Positions 26,891-35,640 of a stretch of 64,000 bases of DNA are shown here, piece after piece. Location of the stretch: assembly GCA_030690165.1 (NCBI GenBank), contig JAUYHF010000006.1:1-64000 (forward strand). The letters run 5' to 3'. The DNA is from Deltaproteobacteria bacterium. GTDB taxonomy: Bacteria; Desulfobacterota; GWC2-55-46; UBA9637. A program made the translations under genes and the position numbers. The stretch's first letter is position 1. Each line of letters opens with the position of its first letter. The notes below the pieces were generated by a model. The model worked only from the letters and a program-made list of their open reading frames with translations, made no database searches and was not told where the DNA came from.

Positions 26891-28051
26891 ATGGAACTGC
26901 ATGATGTTTTAAATGTTGCGGTCAAGGAAAAGGCGTCTGATGTGCATATAAAGGTAGGGCTTCCCCCGATATTAAGAATATACGGAACACTGGCGCCTGT
27001 AAAAAATCAGGAGAGACTTACACCCGACGAAGTAACTAAAATAGCTATGAGACTTATGAATGACCCGCAAAAAGAAACATTTAAAACAACTCATCAGCTT
27101 GACACATCTTATAGCGTGCCGGGACTTGGAAGATTCAGGGTGAATATATTCCAGCAGAGGGGCTCAACTGGGATAGTTCTCAGGGTTATACCCATAGCTA
27201 TTAATTCTATTGATGAGCTTCACCTCCCAAAGGTGATTGAAAAGATAGTCGGCGAGGCAAGGGGGCTGGTTCTTGTAACCGGTATTACAGGAAGCGGGAA
27301 GTCCACAACAATAGCCTCCATGATAGACTATATCAACAACCACAATACATATAATATCATAACAATAGAAGACCCTATTGAATTTCTGCACAGGGACAAA
27401 AAATCTATAATAAACCAAAGAGAGCTTGGCGTTGACACCAGAAGCTTTGCAGAGGCTTTGAGGGGGGCGCTTAGGCAGGACCCTGATATCATAATGGTGG
27501 GAGAGATGCGGGATATGGAAACCGTTGAAATCGCGCTTACTGCCGCAGAAACAGGGCATCTGGTTTTCTCCACGCTCCACACAATAGACGCTATGGAAAC
27601 CATAAACCGCATAGTTGCCGTGTTTCCGCCGTATCAGCAGAAACAGATAAGGATACAGCTTGCAGGCGTTATAAAAGGGATTCTATCCCAGAGGCTTATC
27701 ACGACAAAGGACGGCAAGGGAAGGGTGCCGGCAGTTGAGGTACTGGTATCTACAGCCAGAATAAGAGAGTGTATAGAAGACAAGGAAAAAACCAAAGAGA
27801 TTTCAGACGCAATTGCCAAAGGTTATACAACCTATGGAATGCAGACATTCGACCAATCCATAATGGGGCTGCTTAATAAGGGATTCATCTCTTACGAAGA
27901 GGCGCTGGCGCAGGCAAGCAACACTGACGACTTTGCCCTAAGGGTTAAGGGTGTAACCGCCACAAGCGATGAGGGATGGATGGAATTTGAAAAAAGCAAA
28001 GAAGCCCCTGGCAAAAAAGAAGAGCCAAAGATAGATATAGAAAGGTTTTAA
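26891..28051 (+). CDS. pilT: Type IV pilus retraction ATPase PilT
   Basis: A 386-residue PilT hexameric ATPase that powers pilus retraction. N-terminal SDVHIKVGLPP, Walker A VTGITGSGKSTT near residue 132, Asp box TIEDPIEF, Walker B RQDPDIIMVGEMRD near 197 and His box ETGHLVFSTLHT near 222 are all present. The C-terminal ~30 residues are a charged extension. It lies 6 bases after recA and 15 before recX. No other pilus genes are in the window. Confidence 0.95.
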   Translation: MELHDVLNVAVKEKASDVHIKVGLPPILRIYGTLAPVKNQERLTPDEVTKIAMRLMNDPQKETFKTTHQLDTSYSVPGLGRFRVNIFQQRGSTGIVLRVIPIAINSIDELHLPKVIEKIVGEARGLVLVTGITGSGKSTTIASMIDYINNHNTYNIITIEDPIEFLHRDKKSIINQRELGVDTRSFAEALRGALRQDPDIIMVGEMRDMETVEIALTAAETGHLVFSTLHTIDAMETINRIVAVFPPYQQKQIRIQLAGVIKGILSQRLITTKDGKGRVPAVEVLVSTARIRECIEDKEKTKEISDAIAKGYTTYGMQTFDQSIMGLLNKGFISYEEALAQASNTDDFALRVKGVTATSDEGWMEFEKSKEAPGKKEEPKIDIERF

Positions 28052-28066
28052 ACTTGCATATTCTAC

Positions 28067-28561
28067 ATGAGCCGGAAAAAAGATATTAACTATGCCAAGA
28101 CAATCGCCTTAAGGTATTTGTCCCGCGCGCCAAGGAGTATCTGTGAGGTTGAATCAAGACTTAAAGAAAAAGGCATTAAAGATGATTCAATTAAGGAAAC
28201 CTTACAGTATCTTACAGAGCTTGGTTATCTGAGCGATGAGACATTTGCAAACCAGTGGGCAGGCTCAAAAATAAAATCAAGGTTGTGGGGGAAAAACAGG
28301 ATAATCCACGGCCTTAAACAAAAAGGCATATCAGAAGAGATAATCAAACGGACAATAGATGATTTAGGGACAAATGAATTAGATACAGCTAAACTCGCCC
28401 TTCTTAAATGGCTTAAAAACAAGGGGCAGGCGCCAGAAAGCGGTGGGCAGGAAAAATTGAGACAAAAGGCTGGCGCATATAGACACCTTCATACAAAGGG
28501 ATTTCCAGCAGATGTAATATATGATGTATTGAAGGAACGTTATAATGGGACAGAAGATTAA
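28067..28561 (+). CDS. recX: RecA regulator RecX
   Basis: A 164-residue RecX, built of three-helix repeats, that caps and disassembles RecA filaments. Typical segments are ALRYLSRAPRSICEVESRLKE, LTELGYLSDETFANQWA, and IIHGLKQKGISEEIIKRTI. The ATG follows a weak site 15 bases after pilT. RecX next to recA is standard; here pilT lies between them. Confidence 0.9.
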   Translation: MSRKKDINYAKTIALRYLSRAPRSICEVESRLKEKGIKDDSIKETLQYLTELGYLSDETFANQWAGSKIKSRLWGKNRIIHGLKQKGISEEIIKRTIDDLGTNELDTAKLALLKWLKNKGQAPESGGQEKLRQKAGAYRHLHTKGFPADVIYDVLKERYNGTED

Positions 28562-28564
28562 GAG

Positions 28565-28700
28565 CTTGTTGAAAAACTCAACAACCTCTGATTACACAGA
28601 TAAAAAATATAGATTACACAGATTTAAACTATTGAATTATCTGTGTAATCGTTTTTATAAATCTGTGTAATCAGGGCTGTTGATGCCTTTTTCAACAGCC
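28565..28700. repeat. Nested palindrome with four GATTACACAGAT units
   Basis: GATTACACAGAT is present directly at 28590-28601 and 28612-28623 and inverted at 28639-28650 and 28661-28672. Outer arms GCTTGTTGAAAAA and TTTTTCAACAGCC enclose the set. The whole 136 bases between recX and alaS can fold as one large cruciform. Confidence 0.9.
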
Positions 28701-28708
28701 TATTAATT

Positions 28709-31351
28709 ATGAAGGCAAATGAAATAAGAAAAACTTTTCTGGAATATTTCAAAAAAAATGGGCATACCATAGTTCCGTCCTCGTCTCTTGTGCCAAAAGG
28801 GGATCCCACATTATTATTTACCAACGCTGGCATGGTTCAATTCAAGGGCGTATTCCTTGGCGAGGAAAAAAGGGATTATAAAAGGGCGGTCTCTGTCCAG
28901 AAATGCATGAGGGCAGGCGGCAAGCATAATGACCTGGAAAATGTGGGCAGAACTACAAGGCATCATACATTTTTTGAAATGTTAGGGAATTTTTCATTCG
29001 GGGATTATTTCAAAGAAGAGGCAATAGCTTATGCATGGGAGTTTATAACAAAAGAGATTGGTTTTAACCCAAAGGATCTCTGGGTTACTGTATTTCAGGA
29101 GGATAATGAGGCAGCAGGAATATGGGGAAAAAATACAGGCATATCAAAAGAGCGCATTGTCAGGATGGGAGAAAAGGACAACTTCTGGGCAATGGGAGAT
29201 GTCGGGCCGTGCGGGCCGTGTTCAGAGATTATCATTGACCAGGGCAAGGATATTGGCTGCGGCAGGCCAGCCTGCGCTGTGGGGTGCGACTGCGACCGAT
29301 TTCTTGAAATCTGGAATCTGGTGTTCATGCAGCATAATAAAGACTCAAAAGGAAAACTCTCACCGCTGCCAAAACCGAGCATTGATACCGGCATGGGGCT
29401 TGAAAGGCTCGCCGCAATAATACAAGGCAAAAAAAGCAACTACGAAAGCGACCTGTTTGCGCCTATTATTAATTTTATAAAAGAAGTTTCAGGAAAAAGC
29501 TATGGCGAACTGGAAACAAATGATACATCCATCAAGGCCATTGCGGATCACAGCCGCGCAGTGACATTTCTTATAACAGACGGTATCCTGCCGGGCAATG
29601 AAGGAAGAGGTTATGTCTTAAGGAGGATTTTAAGAAGGGCGTCCAGACATGGAAAACTCCTTGGCATAAATGAGCCGTTCTTATACAAGGTATGCGGCAA
29701 GGTAATAGAGAGTCTGGGGGCGGCATATCCTGAAATAATTGCAGCCAGAGACTCTATTATAAAGGCAACTGAAGGCGAAGAATCCCGCTTTCTTGAAACA
29801 CTTGAAAGGGGATTAAATATATTAGATGAGGAAATAAAGACACTAAAACAAAAGAATAAAAGGGTAATCCCCGGTAATGCTGCGTTTAAACTCTACGACA
29901 CATACGGATTTCCTCTTGATTTGACTTCTGACATAATCAGGACGCAGGGCTTTACAGTGGATGAGGAGGGCTTTAACACGGAAATGGAAGAACAACGGTT
30001 TAAGGCAAGAGGGGCATGGAAAGGCTCGGGTGAGCTAAAGACACATGAGATTTACGGCAAACTCGTAAACTCCGGCATCAAAACCAATTTCGCCGGATAC
30101 CATACGGATGTAACATCGTCAAAAATTCTCTGTCTTATAAAGGATGGAACTATTGTTGACAAGGCCTCTCAGGGAGACAATATAGAAGTCATAACAGAGC
30201 AAACTCCGTTTTACGGCGAATCAGGCGGACAGGTTGGCGATATAGGCTCTATTACCGGAAAAGGCTTTGAACTGACTGTGGTTGATACAAAAAAACCTTT
30301 GCCGGATTTAATTGCCCATCACTCTACAGTAAAAGAAGGCAATGTTTCAACCGGCTCTACCGTTGAGTTAATCCCTGATTTAAATATAAGAAAGGCAACA
30401 AGCCGGCATCACACAGCCGCACACATTCTCCATGCTGCCCTTCGCAATATCCTTGGCGAGCATGTGCGGCAGGCAGGCTCTCTTGTGGGTCCAACACGGA
30501 TCAGGTTTGATTTCAGCCATTTTTCTGCCATATCTGAAAAAGAACTTGATAAGATAGAACATATGGTAAATGAAAAGATAATGGAAAATCTTGAGGTGAA
30601 TACAGATACCCTTTCATACAAAGATGCGGTAGCCAAAGGCGCTCTGGCCTTTTTCGATGAAAAATACGGAGATACCGTGAGAATGGTAAACGTGGAAGGA
30701 TTCAGCAGGGAGCTCTGCGGCGGCATCCATGTTAAAAGAACAGGTGATATCGGGTTGGTCAGGATATTAAGCGATTCCTCTGTTGCGGCAGGGGTAAGAA
30801 GGATAGAGGCCGTGGCAGGAACAGCAGCGCTGAAGGCTGTGGAAGAAGAAAGAGATGTGATTAAAGAAGCAGCCTTAATATTAAAGACCTCGCCAAGGGA
30901 TGTGCCTGAAAAGATAAATAGACTCATTTTGCAGCACAAGACCCTGGAAAAAGAGATGGAAAACCTCAAGGCAAAGCTTAAAAGCGGCGGCGCACTTTCT
31001 ATCCTTGAACAGGTAAAAACAATAAAGGGGATAAAGGTGGTTTGTTCTGAAGTGGAAGCCGAAAGACCGGATGACTTGCGACAGCTGGCGGATATATTGC
31101 GCGTAAAAATAAATTCAGGCATTGTCGTCTTGGGCAGCAAGACAAACGGCAAGGCATTTATACTTGCGGCGATAACAAAGGATTTATCCGGCAGATTCAA
31201 TGCCGGCAGCATTATCAAGGAACTTGCGCCTGCCATCGGCGGGAAAGGCGGCGGCAAACCTGATATGGCGCAAGCAGGCGGAGACAATCCAGCAGGATTA
31301 AAGGCTGCAATGGAAAAGATATATTCAATAGTTGAAAAGACTCAAATCTAA
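28709..31351 (+). CDS. alaS: Alanyl-tRNA synthetase
   Basis: An 880-residue AlaRS. Class II motif 1 starts at FTNAGMVQFKG near residue 37, with motif 2 VGRTTRHHTFFEMLGNFSFGDYFKEEAI near 79 and motif 3 GMGLERLAAI near 229. The editing domain has the zinc residues RHHTAAHILHAALR near 570 and CGGIHVKRTGDIG near 671. The C-Ala domain ends with GKGGGKPDMAQAGG near 846. Length is normal. It follows recX after a large palindrome, as in many deltaproteobacteria (recA-recX-alaS). Confidence 0.98.
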   Translation: MKANEIRKTFLEYFKKNGHTIVPSSSLVPKGDPTLLFTNAGMVQFKGVFLGEEKRDYKRAVSVQKCMRAGGKHNDLENVGRTTRHHTFFEMLGNFSFGDYFKEEAIAYAWEFITKEIGFNPKDLWVTVFQEDNEAAGIWGKNTGISKERIVRMGEKDNFWAMGDVGPCGPCSEIIIDQGKDIGCGRPACAVGCDCDRFLEIWNLVFMQHNKDSKGKLSPLPKPSIDTGMGLERLAAIIQGKKSNYESDLFAPIINFIKEVSGKSYGELETNDTSIKAIADHSRAVTFLITDGILPGNEGRGYVLRRILRRASRHGKLLGINEPFLYKVCGKVIESLGAAYPEIIAARDSIIKATEGEESRFLETLERGLNILDEEIKTLKQKNKRVIPGNAAFKLYDTYGFPLDLTSDIIRTQGFTVDEEGFNTEMEEQRFKARGAWKGSGELKTHEIYGKLVNSGIKTNFAGYHTDVTSSKILCLIKDGTIVDKASQGDNIEVITEQTPFYGESGGQVGDIGSITGKGFELTVVDTKKPLPDLIAHHSTVKEGNVSTGSTVELIPDLNIRKATSRHHTAAHILHAALRNILGEHVRQAGSLVGPTRIRFDFSHFSAISEKELDKIEHMVNEKIMENLEVNTDTLSYKDAVAKGALAFFDEKYGDTVRMVNVEGFSRELCGGIHVKRTGDIGLVRILSDSSVAAGVRRIEAVAGTAALKAVEEERDVIKEAALILKTSPRDVPEKINRLILQHKTLEKEMENLKAKLKSGGALSILEQVKTIKGIKVVCSEVEAERPDDLRQLADILRVKINSGIVVLGSKTNGKAFILAAITKDLSGRFNAGSIIKELAPAIGGKGGGKPDMAQAGGDNPAGLKAAMEKIYSIVEKTQI

Positions 31352-31369
31352 AAACAACAGGAGGCAATC

Positions 31370-31690
31370 ATGGCCACAGACATCTTTAAGAGGGCGGCGA
31401 TTATGGGTATTGGAATCATGAGTTTAACTGAAGAAAAACTTAAGGAACTGGTAAAAGAATTAGAAACAAAGGGCGAGGTAGGTGAAAAAGAGGGTAAAAA
31501 TTTATTAAAAGACCTCCTGACCAGGGCGGACAAAGAAAAAAAGGTAGTAGAAGAGAATATCAAAAAAGGCATTAAAGCTTATCTGGCAAAGGTTAATATA
31601 GCCAGCAGGGAAGATTTAATAAAACTTGAAAAAAGGGTCAATGGCCTTGAGGAAAAGATAAAGAAACTGGCAAAGGCAGTGAAAGAATAA
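31370..31690 (+). CDS. Phasin-like coiled-coil protein
   Basis: A 106-residue, very Lys/Glu-rich helical protein. A short hydrophobic N-terminus (FKRAAIMGIGIMSL) precedes coiled-coil heptads, with NIASREDLIKLEKRVNGLEEKIKKL at the end. This pattern matches the phasin/PhaI-type family found on polyhydroxyalkanoate granules, but also other small helical proteins annotated by similarity. GGAGG precedes the ATG. No PHA synthase is nearby, so the role is uncertain. Confidence 0.65.
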   Translation: MATDIFKRAAIMGIGIMSLTEEKLKELVKELETKGEVGEKEGKNLLKDLLTRADKEKKVVEENIKKGIKAYLAKVNIASREDLIKLEKRVNGLEEKIKKLAKAVKE

Positions 31691-31703
31691 AGTTCCAAAT
31701 AAG

Positions 31704-31735
31704 GGTTGGTTTGGTTTCAAACCAGCCCCCTACTT
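31704..31735. terminator. Terminator between convergent genes
   Basis: GGTTGGTTT (31704-31712) pairs with AAACCAGCC (31719-31727), with a T-rich run on the plus side (TACTTTTT). It lies between the phasin-like gene and the convergent TPR gene and may serve both. Confidence 0.6.
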
Positions 31736-32440
31736 TTTCTCTGTTGTAAGATTTATATACATCTGAGCCTTTTTATCGTTCGGGTTTTTATGAAGAACCT
31801 TCATCCATTCTGCCTTAGCCTTCTCTATGTGCCCCATTGTATAATAGGTAATTCCCAGATTTATCCTTGCAGGAATGTATTCAGGATTTATGTTTATCGC
31901 CTCTTCCAGTTCTCTTACGGATTTACTGTAATCCCGCATATCTCTGTATACAACACCTAATTGATTTTTTATATCCGCAAAGGTAGGCCTTAATGCAATA
32001 GCCTTTTTATATTCATCAACAGCCTCTTTGTAAAAACCGAGATCCTGATATATAGCCCCTATCTCTGTATGCATATTTGCAAGCTTGCCTTTGGCATATG
32101 GGTCCAGATATGAAGTAGTGCTTCCTGCCCCAGCATCTTTCGCCTTAGCGTAAATATCCCGCGCCTTATCAAACTCCCCCATCTCATTATATGCCACAGA
32201 TAGGTTTAAAGATACCTCGGTGTAATTCGGATTAATTTTAAGCGCCTTTTTAAAACATTCTATGGCATCAGCCTGCTTGCCGGCTGAATAATAAATAAAA
32301 CCGAGCATGTTGTAGACATCAGCAAAACTGTCCTTTTCCTTTAAAACCTCTTCCAGATATATCTGGGCTTCCGTATAGTTTTTTTCATCAAAGGTCTTTT
32401 TCCCCAATTCATACGATTCATGCCAGGTTCTTTGCATCAC
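31730..32440 (-). CDS. TPR-repeat protein
   Basis: A 236-residue protein of about six tetratricopeptide repeats (for example FADVYNMLGFIYYSAGKQAD, YTEVSLNLSVAYNEMGEFDK, YIPARINLGITYYTMGHIEK). It has no signal peptide or other domain. TPR proteins are scaffolds; the partner cannot be inferred. It lies 13 bases downstream of the bamD-like gene at the end of the chemosensory cluster. Confidence 0.85.
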   Translation of the reverse strand: MMQRTWHESYELGKKTFDEKNYTEAQIYLEEVLKEKDSFADVYNMLGFIYYSAGKQADAIECFKKALKINPNYTEVSLNLSVAYNEMGEFDKARDIYAKAKDAGAGSTTSYLDPYAKGKLANMHTEIGAIYQDLGFYKEAVDEYKKAIALRPTFADIKNQLGVVYRDMRDYSKSVRELEEAININPEYIPARINLGITYYTMGHIEKAKAEWMKVLHKNPNDKKAQMYINLTTEKK

Positions 32441-32453
32441 AACCTCCTATCCT

Positions 32454-33260
32454 CTACCCCTCATGATTGTCACTCATCCAGTTTTTTACATCTTGAACGA
32501 ATGAACTATACGGAAAATTTGTAATAAGCGTCGAAAAGGCGTCCATTGCAAGGTCTTTCTCGCCTAATTCTATATACGATTTGCCAATATAATACAAGAC
32601 CTTGTCCGAGAGGCCGGTGTCAGGATATTTTTTTAAAATTTCCGCAAACCTGGCCAATGCGCCTTTATATTTCTTATCTTTAAAATAAAAATTCCCTATG
32701 TAAAACTCCCTATCTGCCAATCGTCTTTTTAAAAAGACAGCCATCTCCTTTGCCTTATCTGCATATATGCTTGACGAATACAGTGAAATTATATCGTTGA
32801 ATGCCAGAAGGGCCTTCTGTGTGCTGGCTTGGTCCCTGTCTATTGTGGATACCTCCCTGAAATAACTCATACCCTTTTGAAACAGGGCATAAGCAGTCTT
32901 TGGATGATTTGGGTGCAGGCTGATAAAATTGACATAGTAAGAGGCTGCATCGCTGTATTGGGCGCTGCTGTAATACGCGTCTGCCAGAAGAAGTTCCGCA
33001 TCCACAGCAAAGGGGCTTATTGGATAGCCTTCCATAACCTGCTTAAACTTATCTATTGCCTCATTATAATCGCCGTCATTATAGAGGGCCGCGCCTTCTC
33101 TATACAATAAGGCAGGGTCATTATTTTTAGCTATCTCCTCTTGTGTAGCGGCACAACCGGAAAGGACAGTGAACAGTAAAAATATCGTCACCAAACTTGT
33201 GACTTGTGACTTGTGACTTGTAACCTGTAACCTCTGAATTCCGACCTCTGATCTTTTCAT
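32454..33260 (-). CDS. bamD: Outer membrane assembly factor BamD-like lipoprotein
   Basis: A 268-residue lipoprotein with a lipobox LFTVLSGC (Cys near residue 36) followed by BamD-type TPRs: LLYREGAALYNDGDYNEAIDKFKQVMEGYP, then AELLLADAYYSSAQYSDA and NHPKTAYALFQKGMSY. BamD is the essential lipoprotein of the BAM complex. The first ~25 residues (SHKSQVTSLVT) are encoded by a degenerate CTTGTGA repeat at 33195-33255 and extend the signal peptide abnormally. It overlaps the upstream receiver gene by 4 bases, an odd pairing with chemotaxis genes. Confidence 0.82.
   Translation of the reverse strand: MKRSEVGIQRLQVTSHKSQVTSLVTIFLLFTVLSGCAATQEEIAKNNDPALLYREGAALYNDGDYNEAIDKFKQVMEGYPISPFAVDAELLLADAYYSSAQYSDAASYYVNFISLHPNHPKTAYALFQKGMSYFREVSTIDRDQASTQKALLAFNDIISLYSSSIYADKAKEMAVFLKRRLADREFYIGNFYFKDKKYKGALARFAEILKKYPDTGLSDKVLYYIGKSYIELGEKDLAMDAFSTLITNFPYSSFVQDVKNWMSDNHEG
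33195..33255. repeat. CTTGTGA tandem repeat encoding the BamD N-terminus
   Basis: Three CTTGTGA units, then diverged TTGTAACCTGTAACC and CTCTGAATTCCGACCTCTGA units. On the minus strand the repeat is translated as the start of the BamD-like lipoprotein signal. Confidence 0.8.
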
Positions 33261-33631
33261 GTTATTTTAAGCAGTTCTTTTACCACAGATAGGACATTGG
33301 GGGCCTGAATTGGTTTGGTTATGTAGGCATTTGCTCCAAGGGAAAGGGCCTTTTCTCTATCTTCCTTTCCGCCCTCTGTTGTAACCATTACTATAGGGAT
33401 ATCCTTATAATCAGGGTTGCCCCTGATGATGCTTACTAATTTAAGACCGTCCATAACAGGCATGTTTATATCAGCCAGCACAAGGTCAAACTTACCACTT
33501 GTAAGCTTCTTATAACCATCCACCCCGTCCGCTGCATCGACAGTCTCTACGTCGCTTAACCTCTTTACAGCAAAGGTCAAAAGCTGCCTCATGGTTGGTG
33601 AATCGTCAATTATCAGTATCCTGTAAGCCAT
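33257..33631 (-). CDS. Single-domain response regulator (CheY-like)
   Basis: A 124-residue receiver. The acidic pair is at residues 9-10 (IIDDSPTMRQ), the phospho-acceptor Asp at 54 (VLADINMPVMDG), the Thr switch in VMVTTEGG near 84, and Lys in YITKP near 107. There is no output domain. It overlaps the bamD-like gene and follows the GAF gene by 3 bases, so it is probably a phosphorylation target of the local CheA. Confidence 0.93.
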   Translation of the reverse strand: MAYRILIIDDSPTMRQLLTFAVKRLSDVETVDAADGVDGYKKLTSGKFDLVLADINMPVMDGLKLVSIIRGNPDYKDIPIVMVTTEGGKEDREKALSLGANAYITKPIQAPNVLSVVKELLKIT

Positions 33632-33634
33632 AAT

Positions 33635-34462
33635 TTATTTAGTAAGAAGATTGATAAATCCCTGTATTGTGGAAAGTTTTCTCTCGGACTCGGAATAGAG
33701 CTTTGAGCTAAATATAGCTGTGGCAGCATGGCCGGCCAATAAAGTAAACAGCTCATAATCCAGCTCTGTAAACTTCGGCTTTTGCTGTAAAAGTTTATAT
33801 ATGGCTACCACGCCTATTACATGCTCTTTTATCTTTAATGGTATGCATACAATAGGCAATTGGGGGTCAAATTTGCCAAACGGCTTTATCTCGTCAACAA
33901 AGTAGTTCTCCCCGCTCTTTGCAACATTGCCGATGATGCCTGTTCCGATCTTTATTAAAGGGATTTCTTCCCTGTCAACACCCTCGGTAGCCACTGCGGT
34001 AAGCTCATTGGTTTTTTCATCCAACAGAAGAACCCCAAATGTTTCAGCGCCAATAAGGTTTATTACAATCTCCAGAATAATCTGCAAAACCTCTTTAAAA
34101 TCTAACGTGGAGTGCAGTTGAAAACTGGCAACATAGAGGTTGGCAAGATTATTATTCTCATACTCTATCTCCAGGTACCTATTAGCAAAGTCCTTGTTTT
34201 CAGCCTCAACAGCCCTGTGACGTTCCATGAGCTTATTCATCTCATCTTTAAGGGATTGCAGTTTTTTGTTAAGCTCGGCTGCCAGTTTATCACTGCCGCC
34301 GGCGCCTGACATCTTTACAAGCCTGTTTTCTTCCTCAAGCTGCACTACTTTAAATCTAAGGCGCTCGTTCTCTTTCAAAAGCTCTTGTGTAAAATCAGCC
34401 CCTTTTTTAAAGAGCTGCATAAACTCTTCTGCCCTCGAAAATATATTTTTTTCATCGCTCAT
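33635..34462 (-). CDS. Coiled-coil GAF-domain protein
   Basis: A 275-residue soluble protein: an N-terminal coiled coil (residues about 10-110, ending NNLANLYVASFQLHSTLDF), then a GAF domain (VLQIILEIVINLIGAETFGVLLLD to TLLAGHAATAIFSS). No catalytic or phospho-acceptor module follows. GAF domains bind small ligands or link dimers. It is located between cheB and a receiver and is likely an accessory sensor. Ligand unknown. Confidence 0.8.
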   Translation of the reverse strand: MSDEKNIFSRAEEFMQLFKKGADFTQELLKENERLRFKVVQLEEENRLVKMSGAGGSDKLAAELNKKLQSLKDEMNKLMERHRAVEAENKDFANRYLEIEYENNNLANLYVASFQLHSTLDFKEVLQIILEIVINLIGAETFGVLLLDEKTNELTAVATEGVDREEIPLIKIGTGIIGNVAKSGENYFVDEIKPFGKFDPQLPIVCIPLKIKEHVIGVVAIYKLLQQKPKFTELDYELFTLLAGHAATAIFSSKLYSESERKLSTIQGFINLLTK

Positions 34463-34465
34463 CTA

Positions 34466-34498
34466 TTGTCCCCTTAAATACTGTCCCCTTAAATACGT
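34466..34498. repeat. Direct repeat TGTCCCCTTAAATAC x2
   Basis: The 15-base unit occurs twice head to tail in the gap between cheB and the GAF gene. No other function seen. Confidence 0.7.
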
Positions 34499-34542
34499 CT
34501 GCGCCTGTTTCTTCATAATCTAACATACTGCATTATCCCATA

Positions 34543-35637
34543 TCAAGCTCTTTTTAACAACCCTGTTGCGCATACTTTCACTATTTTAGGCCCGATGTCA
34601 TAGAGAGGGACAACCTCATCTACCGCGCCTGTTGCAATAGCGGATTCCGGCATGCCGAATACAATAGATGTCTCCTCTGACTCGGCTATAATATAACCGC
34701 CCTTTTCTTTTATCCTCACCACTCCGTCTTTGCCGTCATACCCCATGCCGGTAAGCACAATCCCCATGGTCCGTTCACCCCAAATTAATGCGGCTGACGA
34801 AAACATAATATCCACAGAAGGCACATACTTATCTGCTTCTTTCCTCTCTAAAAGATTGGTTACAACCTCCCCTGTTTTGCCTCTTTTAAAGGAAAGGTGC
34901 TGCCCTCCAGGAACAATCAATATCTCTCCTGTCTTTACCACCTCTTCATTTGCCGCCTCTTTTACCCTCATTTTACATATATTGTTTAATCTCTCTGCAA
35001 ATGGTTTGGTAAACCCAGGAGGCATATGCTGCGATACAACCACGCAGACAGGAAACCCCTCCGGAAGGAGAGGCAGTATTTGGGAAAGCGCAGGCGGCCC
35101 CCCAGTGGATGAGCCAATGGCTATAACATCAAACCCGCTGATGGGAACCTCTTCCCCGATTAAAGCCTTCGGGGATAAATTTTTAGCCTCTGCCTCAATA
35201 TCTTCTAAAGGCCTTGAAATACCACTGGCGATCTTTTTCATCTTGAGATGAGGAAGCATCTTAACCTTTCGGATAAGCTCATCTTTAATATTAAATAAAG
35301 TCATAGAGGGCGTATGTGTGGGTTTTGGTATAAAATCCACAGCGCCCAGTTCCATCGCCTTGAACACATCAATATCCCCATCCTTGCTGCTTATGACTAT
35401 GACAGGAATAGGGTTGGTTTGCATAAGTATGCGCAGGAATGTAAAACCATCCATAACAGGCATCTCCAGATCAAGGGTAATCAGGTCCGGCTTAAGCCTC
35501 ATTGCCTGCTGTAGCCCATCTATCCCGTCAGTTGCGGTCCCCGCCACCGCCACCCCCGGAACTGATTCAAGGAGTTTGGTTAATGTGCGGCGATTAAATG
35601 CAGAATCATCTATTATCAGAACCTTTACCATATCCAT
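34543..35637 (-). CDS. cheB: Chemoreceptor methylesterase/deamidase CheB
   Basis: A 364-residue CheB. The receiver has Asp at 56 (LITLDLEMPVMDG), and the methylesterase domain has the catalytic triad segments IGSSTGGPPAL (Ser near 172), SQHMPPGFTKPFAERLN (His near 199) and GIVLTGMGYDGKDG (Asp near 294). It removes methyl groups from the MCP when phosphorylated by CheA. It lies 3 bases downstream of cheR. The linker (residues 130-160) is longer than in E. coli. Confidence 0.96.
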   Translation of the reverse strand: MDMVKVLIIDDSAFNRRTLTKLLESVPGVAVAGTATDGIDGLQQAMRLKPDLITLDLEMPVMDGFTFLRILMQTNPIPVIVISSKDGDIDVFKAMELGAVDFIPKPTHTPSMTLFNIKDELIRKVKMLPHLKMKKIASGISRPLEDIEAEAKNLSPKALIGEEVPISGFDVIAIGSSTGGPPALSQILPLLPEGFPVCVVVSQHMPPGFTKPFAERLNNICKMRVKEAANEEVVKTGEILIVPGGQHLSFKRGKTGEVVTNLLERKEADKYVPSVDIMFSSAALIWGERTMGIVLTGMGYDGKDGVVRIKEKGGYIIAESEETSIVFGMPESAIATGAVDEVVPLYDIGPKIVKVCATGLLKRA

Positions 35638-35640
35638 AAT

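Noticed and set aside
28590-28672. Repeated 12-mers that might suggest a CRISPR array
   Set aside because: Only four units, two of them inverted, with unequal short gaps and no cas genes; this is a nested palindrome.
30409-31287. Long minus-strand open frame opposite alaS
   Set aside because: Serine/leucine-rich shadow of the alaS coding strand, no ribosome-binding site or family resemblance.
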